34,167 bases of DNA from NCBI GenBank assembly GCA_019347595.1, contig JAHWLA010000003.1, positions 1 through 34,167 on the forward strand. The letters are read 5' to 3'. The position numbers and the translations under genes were made by a program. Origin of the DNA: Actinomycetota bacterium (GTDB lineage Bacteria; Actinomycetota; Acidimicrobiia; Acidimicrobiales; JAHWLA01). The notes beneath the pieces were generated by a model, which searched no databases, was not told where the DNA came from, and saw nothing but the letters and a program-made list of their open reading frames with translations. Below are positions 21,335-29,204 of this stretch, piece after piece (positions within the stretch are counted from its first letter, which is position 1; each line of letters opens with the position of its first letter).

Positions 21335-22305
21335 GCGCCGATCCCACCGCCGGCGCCGGCGACCCAGTCGGCGTAGGCGAACAGGGCGGGGACGCCGCCC
21401 GTGTGCAGGAACACCGTCCGGGTGTCGCGCTCGATGCGGCCCTGGCGACGAGCGGCGAGCAACCCGGCCATGGCCTTGCCCGTGTAGACGGGATCGAGCC
21501 GCAACGCCTCGGTGCGCGCCGCCAGGTCGACGGCGGCGCGCGCTTCCTCGGTCGGCACCGCGTACCCGGGCCCCACGGCGCCGGCGAACACCTGCGGCTC
21601 GCCCACGGGGTCGGGCAACCCGGCGTAGCGAGCGGCGGCGACGGCGGCGTGGGCCACGGCCTCCACCGTGTCGGGACGCGCCCCCACGTCGACGCCGAGG
21701 ATTTTGCCGTGGTCCCCGAAGCCGGCGGCCAAGCCGGCCTGCGTGCCGCCCGACCCGACGGCGACGACCACCACGTCGATGTCGGCCAACTGCGCCCGCA
21801 GTTCGGCCGCCGCCGCCACATACCCCTGCGCCCCCACCACCGAGGCCCCCCCGATGGGCATGGCGTAGGGCCGTCGCCCCTCGTCGCGCAGCCGGGCGGC
21901 GGCCGCCTCGATCGCCTCCTCCAAGGCGGCGTATCCCAACCGCCCCGCCCACACGATGTCCGGCGCCAGCACCAGGTCGAGCACGACGTTGCCTGCCGGC
22001 AGCGAGGGCCGGTCGCTCGACAGGACGATCGTGCACGCCAGGCCGAGCTTGTTGGCCGCCCCCGCCGTCATGCGCACGTGGTTGCTCTGGCGCCCGCCGC
22101 CGGTGACCAGGGCGTCGCAGCCCTGCGCCAGCGCGTCGGCGCACAGGTACTCCAGCTTGCGGGCCTTGTTGCCCCCGCCCGCCAGGCCGGTGCAGTCGTC
22201 GCGCTTGATCCAGAGGGCGTCGGCGTCCATGTCGAGCGCAGCGGCCAGCCGGGGCGCGGGCTCCAGCGGCGTGGGGAGGTGCGCCAGCGCAATCCGAGAG
22301 GCCAT
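21331..22305 (-). CDS. PLP-dependent D-cysteine desulfhydrase / ACC-deaminase-like enzyme
   Basis: This 324-residue fold-type II PLP enzyme has the PLP lysine in CTGLAGGGNKARKLEYL and the substrate region GGGRQSNHVRMTAGAA. The phosphate-binding loop is VVVAVGSGGTQAGLAAGF, and the C-terminal TVFLHTGGVPALFAY closes the active site. It probably removes H2S/ammonia from D-cysteine or related amino acids; ACC deaminase activity is possible but less likely without its specific residues being checked. ATG 22305 opens at the family's MASRIALAHLPTPLEPAPRL. A longer frame (MGGDGSVLA) exists but overlaps the divergent HAD gene. The two starts are only 25 bp apart. Confidence 0.9.
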   Translation of the reverse strand: MASRIALAHLPTPLEPAPRLAAALDMDADALWIKRDDCTGLAGGGNKARKLEYLCADALAQGCDALVTGGGRQSNHVRMTAGAANKLGLACTIVLSSDRPSLPAGNVVLDLVLAPDIVWAGRLGYAALEEAIEAAAARLRDEGRRPYAMPIGGASVVGAQGYVAAAAELRAQLADIDVVVVAVGSGGTQAGLAAGFGDHGKILGVDVGARPDTVEAVAHAAVAAARYAGLPDPVGEPQVFAGAVGPGYAVPTEEARAAVDLAARTEALRLDPVYTGKAMAGLLAARRQGRIERDTRTVFLHTGGVPALFAYADWVAGAGGGIGA

Positions 22306-22330
22306 GGCGAGGACGCTACCGTCGCCTCCC

Positions 22331-23023
22331 ATGTCGCAGCGCCTGATCCTGTGGGACATCGACGGCACCCTGGTGCGGGCCGGGCAGGTGGCGGCGGACG
22401 TCTTCGCCACGGCCGTGGAGCACGCCGTGGGCCGCCATCCCGGTGAGCACGGCGTCCGCATGGGCGGCAAGACCGACCCGCAGATCGCCTTGGAGATCCT
22501 GGCCTCCATGGGGATCGAGACAGGCCACGACCACCTGCCGCTCGTGCTCGGGCGGTTGGAAGCCGAGCTGGCGGGCGCCATCGACCTCATGCGCGAGGTG
22601 GGGACGGTGCTGCCCGGCGTGGCCGAGGTGCTGGCCCGCCTGCACGACGACGACGACGTGACCCAGACCGTTCTCACGGGCAACACCGCCGCCAACGCGG
22701 CGACCAAGCTGGCCACCTTCGACCTCGACATCTGGCTCGACCTCGAGATCGGTGCGTTCGGCAGCGACAACGCCGACCGGCTGCAACTCGTACCGGTGGC
22801 GATGGAGCGGGCAGCCGCGCAGGGACACGGCCCCTTCGAGCCCGACCAGGTGTGGGTGATCGGCGACACCGTGCACGACCTGGCCTGCGCCCGCGCCGCC
22901 GGCGTCCGCTGCGCCCTCGTCCGCACCGGCGCCCGTCCCTACGACCTCGACGACGTGGACGCCGACGCCGTGCTCGACGACCTGTCCGACGTCGACTCAG
23001 TGGTGAAGCTGCTCACGACGTAG
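22331..23023 (+). CDS. HAD-superfamily phosphatase
   Basis: This 230-residue HAD hydrolase, phosphoglycolate-phosphatase type, has motif I WDIDGTLV (Asp9 nucleophile, Asp11), motif II VLTGNT, and motif IV VIGDTVHDLACARAAG. A helical cap sits between motif I and about residue 85, so it is a C1-cap enzyme acting on small phosphate esters. The substrate is not evident. ATG 22331 is chosen from motif spacing. Its 3' end overlaps the convergent cyclo-ligase-like gene by 27 bp. Confidence 0.88.
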   Translation: MSQRLILWDIDGTLVRAGQVAADVFATAVEHAVGRHPGEHGVRMGGKTDPQIALEILASMGIETGHDHLPLVLGRLEAELAGAIDLMREVGTVLPGVAEVLARLHDDDDVTQTVLTGNTAANAATKLATFDLDIWLDLEIGAFGSDNADRLQLVPVAMERAAAQGHGPFEPDQVWVIGDTVHDLACARAAGVRCALVRTGARPYDLDDVDADAVLDDLSDVDSVVKLLTT

Positions 23024-23782
23024 TCGCTGCAACAGCGGGATGGCCGCCACCTTGTCGTCGGTCAGGTCGTCAAAGTCGATGGCGGGCGTACGGCCACGAC
23101 CACGGCGGCGGCCCCGCGTCTCGATCACCTCGTCGGGGGTCACGACGACGTCGACGGCCATGTCGTGGTCGGTCACCGGGATGACGCCGGCGTCCCTCAC
23201 CTGCAACGGGTGCACCGTGGTGACCACGACCGTCTTCGGGCCGATGAGGCCGGCGGCGGCGGCCACCGCGAACTCCAGGTCGCTGAAGCCGCCGCCTTTG
23301 CCGAGGCGGGCGCCGTCCCGACCGACGGCCACGCACCCGGTCACCACCAGGTCGACGGGTTCGAGCTCGTCGACGTCGACCGTGCGGGCCGACTTCGACG
23401 CCCCCTTGATCGACGACGCGTGCCGCGGCGAGTCGGCCAGGTCGGCGGGGTCGAGGAGGAAGAAGGGCCGCTCCTCGGCCAAGCGGGGCACCGCCATGTA
23501 GAGCGTCTTGCCGTCCTCCAAGGCCCGCTGCCGGACGGGCCACTGGGGCGAGTCGGGGTTGGCCTTCACCGTGCGGGCCGCCTGCCACTCCGGGGTGGTG
23601 CGCAGCCGCTCCGCTGCCGCTTCCGCCCCGGTGAAGTTGGGGATGCGCCCTTCGGCGCCGGGGAAACGAGCGACCTTGGCGGCGCGCATCGCATCCCACA
23701 CCTCCCGGCGCAGCGCAGCCTTGGCGGCGAGAACCGCGGGGTCGCCGCCCGCGTCGTGGTCGTGGCGAGGCGGGCGAGGCAC
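22997..23782 (-). CDS. 5-formyltetrahydrofolate cyclo-ligase-like (MTHFSD-type) protein
   Basis: This 261-residue protein of the cyclo-ligase-like family has REVWDAMRAAKVARFPGAEG, RIPNFTGAEAAAERL, KANPDSPQWPVRQRAL and GKTLYMAVPRLAEERPFFLL. It also has the conserved GARLGKGGGFSDLEFA and TVVVTTVHPLQV segments. Classical members make 5,10-methenyl-THF from 5-formyl-THF with ATP; this longer MTHFSD/archaeal-type branch has no proven reaction that I know of, so the substrate is inferred. GTG 23782 is the only good start. It diverges from the cupin by 12 bp and overlaps the HAD gene's end. Confidence 0.85.
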   Translation of the reverse strand: MPRPPRHDHDAGGDPAVLAAKAALRREVWDAMRAAKVARFPGAEGRIPNFTGAEAAAERLRTTPEWQAARTVKANPDSPQWPVRQRALEDGKTLYMAVPRLAEERPFFLLDPADLADSPRHASSIKGASKSARTVDVDELEPVDLVVTGCVAVGRDGARLGKGGGFSDLEFAVAAAAGLIGPKTVVVTTVHPLQVRDAGVIPVTDHDMAVDVVVTPDEVIETRGRRRGRGRTPAIDFDDLTDDKVAAIPLLQRLRREQLHH

Positions 23783-23794
23783 GATGGCGAGGTT

Positions 23795-24397
23795 ATGACT
23801 CCTGCGTTGGACGGCTTGGTGGGGGCGGTGGTGGCCGCGCTGGCGGGCGGCGGGAGCGAGCGCGCCATGTGCGAGGCCATGCGACCCGCCATGGAGGCGA
23901 TGCTGCACACGCCCGACCAGCCGATCCCGGCGTGGGCCTACGAGCCGTGGCAGGGCGAAGCGGTCGGCAACCTGCTCCACGCCGATCCCGAGGGACGCTT
24001 CCACGTGCTCGCCGTGGTGTTCCCGGAGGGGACGTCGAGCGGCGTGCACCACCACGGCTGCTGGGGCGTGATCGGCTACCTCAGGGGCGGCGACGAGGAG
24101 ACCCGCTACGCCGACGGCTCGCTGGACGAGGTGTCGCGCCACGTCTGGCGCCAAGGCGACGTGACCTACCTGCTGCCCGACGAGGGCGAAGGCTGGCACC
24201 GCGTGCGCAACCCGGGGCCGGGCGTCGGCGTAAGCGTGCACGTCCTGTGCCGCCTGCCCGCCGACCACCCGCATGCGTTCTGGGACCGCGCGGCCGGCGA
24301 GGTGGTGCCCTTCCCGTTCGTGGAGGTGGCGCCCGACCGCTGGCGGGCGACGCTCGAAGTGCCACGTTCGTGGTATGGCGATAGCATGACGGTATGA
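23795..24397 (+). CDS. Cysteine-dioxygenase-like cupin
   Basis: This 200-residue single cupin has the metal-binding HHHGCWGVIGYLRGG motif (about residues 75-90), the second-motif region GEGWHRVRNPGPGVGVSVHV and the mid segment QGDVTYLLPDEG. It resembles the cysteine dioxygenase-type thiol dioxygenase superfamily, which uses Fe(II) and O2 to oxidise a thiol; the actual substrate is uncertain. ATG 23795 follows GCGAGG closely. Its stop overlaps the start of a VapB-like antitoxin gene (ATGA), an unusual operon partner for a metabolic enzyme. Confidence 0.8.
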   Translation: MTPALDGLVGAVVAALAGGGSERAMCEAMRPAMEAMLHTPDQPIPAWAYEPWQGEAVGNLLHADPEGRFHVLAVVFPEGTSSGVHHHGCWGVIGYLRGGDEETRYADGSLDEVSRHVWRQGDVTYLLPDEGEGWHRVRNPGPGVGVSVHVLCRLPADHPHAFWDRAAGEVVPFPFVEVAPDRWRATLEVPRSWYGDSMTV

Positions 24398-24696
24398 GCG
24401 GAAAACAACGGCTGTCGGCGACCGTCGACCCCGAACTCCTCGTCGCCGCCCACAAGGCGGTCGCGGCGGGTCGCGCCGAGAACGTGAGCGCGTGGGTTAA
24501 CGAGGCCTTGGCACGCCAGGTCGCGCACGACCGTCGCATGGTTGCGCTGGCCGCGTTCATCGGCGACTTCGAGGCCGAGCACGGCGCCATCACCGAAGGC
24601 GAAATGGCGGCGGCAGCCCGGAAGGCCGCGTCGCGAGCCACCGTCGTGCGGCCGACCGGCAAGCCCGCCCGCCGCCCCCGGCGCACCTCGGCGTGA
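24394..24696 (+). CDS. Ribbon-helix-helix type antitoxin (VapB-like)
   Basis: This 100-residue protein begins RLSATVDPELLVAAHKAVAA, then GRAENVSAWVNEALARQV, the beta-helix-helix pattern of RHH antitoxins. The middle is helical (AAFIGDFEAEHGAITEGEMA) and the last 20 residues are basic. It should bind the downstream PIN toxin and repress the module's own promoter. ATG 24394 overlaps the cupin stop and its own stop overlaps the toxin start (GTGA), so the toxin and antitoxin are tightly coupled and depend on upstream transcription. Confidence 0.82.
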   Translation: MSGKQRLSATVDPELLVAAHKAVAAGRAENVSAWVNEALARQVAHDRRMVALAAFIGDFEAEHGAITEGEMAAAARKAASRATVVRPTGKPARRPRRTSA

Positions 24697-25070
24697 CGCT
24701 TGTGCTCGATGCGGGCGCGCTGCTCGCCATTGAACGAGGCGACCGCGACGTCGTCGCCCTGCTCAAGCGCGGGCTGTTGGCGGGACGCTCCCCACGTACG
24801 CACGGGGGCGTGGTCGGCCAGGTATGGCGGGGCGGCAGCCGTCAAGCGCGTCTGGCGGCATTGCTCCCGGGCGTCGACGTCGTGCCGTTGGACGACGCGC
24901 TGGGGCGTCGGGCCGGCGTGCTACTGGCGCGATGTCGTACTGCGGACGTGGTCGACGCCGCCGTGGTGCTCCTGGCCGACGACGGCGACCTCGTCGTCAC
25001 CTCGGACGTGACCGACCTGCGTCCACTGGCCCAAGCCGCCGGGACCCACCTCGAGCTCGTCCCCGTCTGA
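24693..25070 (+). CDS. PIN-domain ribonuclease toxin (VapC-like)
   Basis: This 125-residue PIN domain protein cleaves RNA in the VapC family. Asp6 (LVLDAGALLAIERGDRD) and the C-terminal acids in RTADVVDAAVVLLA (Asp85, Asp88) and TSDVTDL (Asp105) are present, consistent with an active metal site. The middle GQVWRGGSRQARLAALLPG matches a branch common in actinobacteria. GTG 24693 overlaps the antitoxin stop. It ends just before palindrome family 1 copy B. The target RNA is unknown. Confidence 0.85.
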   Translation: MTLVLDAGALLAIERGDRDVVALLKRGLLAGRSPRTHGGVVGQVWRGGSRQARLAALLPGVDVVPLDDALGRRAGVLLARCRTADVVDAAVVLLADDGDLVVTSDVTDLRPLAQAAGTHLELVPV

Positions 25071-25085
25071 GTTGCGCTCACTCTG

Positions 25086-25127
25086 GAGTACATAGGGTAC
25101 GGATTCCGTACCCTATGTACTCGGGAC
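25086..25127. repeat. Palindromic repeat, family 1 copy B
   Basis: GAGTACATAGGGTACGGA and its complement form an 18-bp stem with the centre GGATTCC, followed by GGGAC. It sits between the convergent VapC-like and CCA-adding enzyme genes. Compared with copy A (2333-2375), ACATAG, the GGATT centre and CTCGGGAC are kept while the stem differs in matched pairs. Confidence 0.85.
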
Positions 25128-25128
25128 G

Positions 25129-26520
25129 TCAGGTGGTCGACGTGCGCTGGGCCCACCAAGCGTCGAGCCGGCGGTAGGCCTCCTCCTCGCCCAGCGGGCC
25201 TTCCTCCATGCGCGCCTCCAGCAGCATGGCCAAGGCCTCGCCCACCGCCCGGCCCGGCCGGATCCCCAGGTGGTCCATCACCTGCTTGCCGTCGAGGTCG
25301 GGCCGCAGCGCGTCGAGCGACTCCTGCTCCCGCAGCCGGGCGATGCGCTCCTCCAACTGGTCCATGCGGGTGGCCAGCTCGGCGGCACGACGCTTGTTCC
25401 TCGTGGTGCAGTCGCACCGCGTCAGCTCGTTCAGCCGGTCCAGCAACGGCCCCGCGTCCCGGGCGTACCGGCGGACGGCGGAGTCGGTCCACCCGCCGTC
25501 CCCCTCGCGATACCCGTGGAAGCGCAGGTGGAGCTCCACCAGCCGTGACACCGCCTCGATGTCGTCGGTGGAGTACCGCATCGCCTTCATGCGGTCCCGC
25601 GTCATGCGGGCGCCGACCACCTCGTGGTGGTGGAACGACACGCCCTCCGGCCCGATCGATCGGGTCTTGGGCTTGCCCACGTCGTGGAACAGCGCCGCCA
25701 GCCGCAGCCACCGGTCCGGTGTGGTGTTCTCGACCACGGCGATGGTGTGGGCCAGCACGTCCTTGTGCCGGTGGATCGGGTCCTGCTCCAGCCCCAGCGC
25801 CGACAGCTCGGGCAGGAACTCGTCGGCCAGCCCGGTGCGCACGAGGAACCACAATCCCGGCCCCGGGTGCTCGACCACCAGCAGCTTGTCGAACTCGTCG
25901 CGGATGCGCTCGGCCGACACGATCTCCAACCGCCCGTGCATCCGCTCCACGGCGCGCACCAGGTCGTCGTCTGGCGTCAGGCCGTACCCCGCCAGGAACC
26001 GGGCCGCCCGCAGCATGCGCAGCGGGTCGTCGGCGAACGACTCCTGGGGCGCCAGCGGCGTGCGCAGCCGGGCCGCGGCCAGGTCGGCGATGCCGCCGAA
26101 GGGGTCGACCAGCTCGAAATCGGGCAGCCGCAGCGCCATGGCGTTCACGGTGAAGTCGCGCCGCGAAAGGTCCGCCTCCACGGCCCCGGCGAACTCCACG
26201 GACGGCTTGCGGGAGTCGGGCTGGTAGGCCTCGGCCCGGTGCGTCGTGATCTCGCACCGCCGCCCCCGCCACAGGCAGCCGATGGTCCCGAACCGCTTGC
26301 CCTGCAACCACACCGCCTCGGCCTCGGGCGCCACCAACGCCTCGATCTCGTCGGGCCGCGCGTCGGTGGTGAAGTCGAGGTCGTCCTCCACTCGCACCCG
26401 GTCGAGCAGGACGTCGCGCACCACCCCGCCCACCAGGTACAGCCGCTTGCCCGCTCGCGCGAAGAGCTCGGCCAACTCGGCCGTCTGGTCGCGCAGCGGG
26501 GCAAAGCGTTCGGGGATCAC
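25129..26520 (-). CDS. CCA tRNA nucleotidyltransferase with HD domain
   Basis: This 463-residue enzyme adds or repairs the CCA end of tRNAs. The head has YLVGGVVRDVLLDR and the catalytic DLD in EDDLDFTTDARPDE, then RRDFTVNAMAL, DPFGGIADLAAARLRTP, DDPLRMLRAARFLA and SAERIRDEF. An HD hydrolase domain follows (HRHKDVLAHT, AALFHDVGKPKTR, FHHHEVVGA), as in the actinobacterial PcnA-type enzymes. The C-terminal arm is helical. GTG 26520 fits the family start; no ribosome site is obvious. It is convergent with the VapC-like gene. Confidence 0.95.
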   Translation of the reverse strand: MIPERFAPLRDQTAELAELFARAGKRLYLVGGVVRDVLLDRVRVEDDLDFTTDARPDEIEALVAPEAEAVWLQGKRFGTIGCLWRGRRCEITTHRAEAYQPDSRKPSVEFAGAVEADLSRRDFTVNAMALRLPDFELVDPFGGIADLAAARLRTPLAPQESFADDPLRMLRAARFLAGYGLTPDDDLVRAVERMHGRLEIVSAERIRDEFDKLLVVEHPGPGLWFLVRTGLADEFLPELSALGLEQDPIHRHKDVLAHTIAVVENTTPDRWLRLAALFHDVGKPKTRSIGPEGVSFHHHEVVGARMTRDRMKAMRYSTDDIEAVSRLVELHLRFHGYREGDGGWTDSAVRRYARDAGPLLDRLNELTRCDCTTRNKRRAAELATRMDQLEERIARLREQESLDALRPDLDGKQVMDHLGIRPGRAVGEALAMLLEARMEEGPLGEEEAYRRLDAWWAQRTSTT

Positions 26521-26732
26521 AAACCGAGGCTATCGGTCGCCACCAGCGCCGAAGACGGGGATCGACCGGTCAGGACGGGCCATTGTCGTCAACGGTTCCT
26601 GCCCCATGCGGCAGCGCGCGCCTAGTCACAACGGACGGTTTCGTAAACCGCGCTCTATTCACTGACCGTGACCGGCCGATGCACTCGGCGTATCGCAGAC
26701 AGGTACGGGAGCGCGGAGGAGAACGCATCACC

Positions 26733-27371
26733 ATGAAGACGTCTCGCAAGATCCTGTTGTCGATGGGGTCTATCGGAGCAGCGGCGAGCATCGCCGGGCT
26801 CGGAACGTTCGCCACCTTCACCGACTCGGAGAGCGCCTCGCTCACCGTGGACTCGGGAACGGTGAACATCGCCCTCGGCGCCTCGGGCGCCGACAACCGG
26901 ATGAGCGTGGCCGCCGACGGCATGGTGCCGGGCGACACGGCCCAGCGGCGGGTCAAGCTCACAAACCCGACCGGCGCGGACCAGCAGAACCTGGCCTCGA
27001 TCGCGCTGACGACGGCAGCCACCACCAGCTCGCTGCTCGACACCGACGCCACCGACGGCCTGCAGATGAAGATCGAGAAGTGCGGCGGCCTGCTCGGCTG
27101 GCGGGAGTCGGCATCGGCGCCGTACACCTACACGTGCGACCAGCTCAGCGCCGGCGACAACGCCGGCACCCGCACCAGCGTGGTGGCCGAACGGGCCATC
27201 GTCGGCAGCGGCATCGCCATGTCGAACATGGCGGCGCTGACGGTCGGCAGCACCGACGACATGGTGGTCACCGTGCGCCTGCCTTCCAGCGCTGGGAACA
27301 GCTTCCAGGGGCTGAGCTCCACGGTGCAGTTCACCTTCACCGCCACGCAGCGGGCCGCCACCGCCCAGTAA
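26733..27371 (+). CDS. TasA/camelysin-like secreted protein with SipW-type signal
   Basis: This 212-residue secreted protein begins MKTSRKILLSMGSIGAAASI and GLGTFATFTDSESAS, the pattern of SipW-dependent signal peptides, followed by a beta-rich domain (SLTVDSGTVNIALG, VPGDTAQRRVKLTNPTG, MVVTVRLPSSAGNSFQGLSS) like camelysin/TasA proteins that form extracellular fibres or act as surface proteases. Two cysteines (EKCGG and YTCDQ) may form a disulfide. ATG 26733 has GGAGGAG about 11 bp upstream. It heads a cluster with the signal peptidase that probably processes it. A hairpin follows at 27399. Fibre formation is inference. Confidence 0.82.
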   Translation: MKTSRKILLSMGSIGAAASIAGLGTFATFTDSESASLTVDSGTVNIALGASGADNRMSVAADGMVPGDTAQRRVKLTNPTGADQQNLASIALTTAATTSSLLDTDATDGLQMKIEKCGGLLGWRESASAPYTYTCDQLSAGDNAGTRTSVVAERAIVGSGIAMSNMAALTVGSTDDMVVTVRLPSSAGNSFQGLSSTVQFTFTATQRAATAQ

Positions 27372-27398
27372 CGGCACCCTGACCGCCCACACGGCAGC

Positions 27399-27424
27399 CG
27401 GGCTGCGCCTCCGGGCGCAGCCCG
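27399..27424 (+). terminator. Hairpin between the TasA-like gene and sipW-like gene
   Basis: CGGGCTGCGCC and its complement form a perfect 11-bp stem with a 4-nt loop. No T-run follows, so it may be a partial terminator or a stabilising 3' structure that keeps the major secreted protein at a higher level than the peptidase. Confidence 0.6.
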
Positions 27425-27456
27425 CCTGACGTTCCCAGGAGACACCGATCACAGCA

Positions 27457-28080
27457 ATGCGCACGATCCGAACCATCGCCACGACGACGAGCCGGCTCCT
27501 GGGGCCGGCCTTCGTCGCGCTCTCCCTCGTGGCGTTCGGCGTGCTCGCCGTCGGCCCTCGCACCGGCCGCTACCAGACGGCCACCGTGCTCACTGCCAGC
27601 ATGCGGCCCACCATGCCCGAGGGCTCGATGGTCGTGACCACGCCGGTCGACCCCGCCGACCTGCGCGTGGGCGACGTCATCACCTACCGGAGCCCCGTGG
27701 ACGACCGCCGCATCGTCACCCACCGGGTGGTGGAGATCCACCAGCCCGGCCCCACGCCGATCGTGCGCACCCAGGGCGACGCCAACAACGGCGCCGACCC
27801 GTGGACGGCCCGCCTCAAAGGCGGGGCGGTGTGGAAGGTCCGTGCCGCGGTCCCCAAGGTCGGCTACGCCACCGTCTGGCTGCGCGAGCCGCCGGTCCGC
27901 ACGCTGTTCGTCCTCTTCGTCCCGTTCGTCCTGGCGGCGTTGTGGCTCAAGGACATCTGGGCGGACGACGACGACACAACGGTGCCTCCGCGCTGCCCGC
28001 ACCGGGCCCAGAGCCTGCAGTGCGGCTTCGGCCGGCCGTGGCCGTGGCCGCCCTCCTGTCCCTCGGCGCCTTGGCGGTGA
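27457..28080 (+). CDS. Signal peptidase I, SipW/ER type, apparent 3' frameshift
   Basis: This 207-residue membrane serine protease cleaves signal peptides. One N-terminal helix (LLGPAFVALSLVAFGVLAV) precedes the catalytic Ser48 in TASMRPTMPEGSMVV and His89 in VTHRVVE, the Ser/His pair of SipW and ER-type enzymes. The segment RTLFVLFVPFVLAALWLKDI is a second helix. After DDDDTT the frame turns unnatural (Cys/Trp/Pro-rich: PPRCPHRAQSLQCGFG). The -1 frame instead gives ALPAPGPEPAVRLRPAVAVA and a further hydrophobic end (ALLSLGALAVRQRA), stopping at 28094. I infer a one-base loss near 27966-27985 or a sequencing error. The catalytic part is unaffected. Confidence 0.85.
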   Translation: MRTIRTIATTTSRLLGPAFVALSLVAFGVLAVGPRTGRYQTATVLTASMRPTMPEGSMVVTTPVDPADLRVGDVITYRSPVDDRRIVTHRVVEIHQPGPTPIVRTQGDANNGADPWTARLKGGAVWKVRAAVPKVGYATVWLREPPVRTLFVLFVPFVLAALWLKDIWADDDDTTVPPRCPHRAQSLQCGFGRPWPWPPSCPSAPWR

Positions 28081-28086
28081 GGCAGC

Positions 28087-28515
28087 GTGCGTGAGCGGCG
28101 CTTGCTCGTAGCGGTGGTGGTGACCGTGGTGCTGGCGACCAGCTCGGTCGCCTTCGGCGCGTTCACCAGCGCCCATACGGCGAGCACGACACTCGGCACC
28201 GACGTGCTCACTGCGCCGACCAGCCCGGCCACGGCCCACGGCCCGTGCACGGCGGTGGCGGCGTCGATCGTCGTGTCGTGGACGGCGACCGCCTCGACGT
28301 GGGCCGACGGCTACGAGATCCTCGAGTCCCCGGTGGCCGAAGGCCCGTTCACCCACGTGGCCGCCGTGGACGGGGTGGGCACTACGAACTACACCGTCAC
28401 CGGCCTGTCGTTCGGCACCACCTACCACTACGTGGTGAAGGCCAGGAAGGCGAACTGGCGAAGCAGCCCCACCGCTGTCGTGTCGCACACCACGCTCTCT
28501 GCGCTGTGCCTGTAA
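28087..28515 (+). CDS. Secreted fibronectin type III domain protein
   Basis: This 142-residue secreted protein has an N-terminal signal (LLVAVVVTVVLATSSVAFG, then AFTSAHTAS) resembling the SipW class. One FN3 domain follows: AASIVVSWTATASTWADGYE, EGPFTHVAAVDG, TNYTVTGLSFGTTYHYVVKA. Cysteines near the start and at the end (GPCTA, ALCL) may bridge. GTG 28087 overlaps the end of the frame-shifted peptidase reading (28094), as expected for an operon. The function is probably adhesive or structural in the extracellular matrix. Confidence 0.75.
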   Translation: MRERRLLVAVVVTVVLATSSVAFGAFTSAHTASTTLGTDVLTAPTSPATAHGPCTAVAASIVVSWTATASTWADGYEILESPVAEGPFTHVAAVDGVGTTNYTVTGLSFGTTYHYVVKARKANWRSSPTAVVSHTTLSALCL

Positions 28516-28529
28516 CTAGCCCGATTGCG

Positions 28530-28558
28530 TTGACACAACCATCCTTTCGGGCCATGCA
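28530..28558 (+). promoter_or_regulatory. Candidate promoter before the WxL-like gene
   Basis: A perfect TTGACA at 28530-28535 is followed 17 bp later by CATGCA, a poor -10. The 123-bp gap between the FN3 and WxL-like genes would suit a separate promoter, but the -10 match is weak. Confidence 0.35.
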
Positions 28559-28638
28559 GTCAACCGCTGAGAGCGCCGAAACCTCTTGAAACGAATGCGC
28601 CGACCCACATCGGACGGAAGCCAGGAGAACGGCACACA

Positions 28639-29196
28639 ATGAACGCTCGCAGAGGATTCGCACTTTTCACCATGGCAGCGGCAGCCGTCGCCGTGGCGCC
28701 CGTGGCCCACGCCGCCCAGACCGCCGACACGACGCTGTCGGTCACCATCGACGCCGGGACGCTCTCGATCTCGGCCCCCATCAGCGCCTCGCTCGGGAAC
28801 GCATCGGCCGCCGTCGGCTCCACAGCCAGCGCCACCATCGGCACCGTGACGGTGTCGGACACCCGGGGCAGCCTGCTCGGCTGGTCGGTGACCGCCGCCA
28901 CCACCACCGCCGCGATGTCCACCGGCGGTGCCACACCCAAGACGATCGCCCTCACGAGCGCCGCGCCGCTGGCGTGGGCGACGGGCGCGGTGGCCGCCAG
29001 CGGCACCAGCCTGCTGGACGGCGTCAGCGCCGGGTCGGGCGGCTTCCTCAACAACACCACGCCGATCGCCGTCGCCGTCTCGGCGCTGGGGTCGGGCGGC
29101 GGCACCTACACCTACACTCCGACGGTGACGCTCACCGTGCCGCCCAACACCGAGGTCGGGACCTACAGCGTGGTCGTGACCCAGACGGTGGCCTGA
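28639..29196 (+). CDS. WxL-like secreted surface protein
   Basis: This 185-residue secreted protein has a clear signal peptide ending near VAPVAHAAQT, followed by Ala/Ser/Thr-rich beta structure. VTVSDTRGSLLGWSVTAATT corresponds to the Trp region of WxL domains, although the motif reads WSV. TYTYTPTVTLTVPPNTEVGT resembles the domain's last strands. WxL proteins bind peptidoglycan non-covalently in Firmicutes, and their partner WxLIP proteins are encoded beside them, as here. ATG 28639 has AGGAG upstream. Assignment rests on the pattern and context. Confidence 0.72.
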   Translation: MNARRGFALFTMAAAAVAVAPVAHAAQTADTTLSVTIDAGTLSISAPISASLGNASAAVGSTASATIGTVTVSDTRGSLLGWSVTAATTTAAMSTGGATPKTIALTSAAPLAWATGAVAASGTSLLDGVSAGSGGFLNNTTPIAVAVSALGSGGGTYTYTPTVTLTVPPNTEVGTYSVVVTQTVA

Positions 29197-29204
29197 GCAC
29201 CTCG

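Noticed and set aside
20227..22446. 739-codon plus-strand frame after ino1
   Set aside because: It runs out of frame through the methyltransferase and antisense to the PLP enzyme; its start is only the palindrome read on the plus strand.
26521..26732. Possible riboswitch before the TasA-like gene
   Set aside because: I looked for c-di-GMP-type conserved segments and saw none; the 212-bp region shows no strong hairpin and no convincing promoter.
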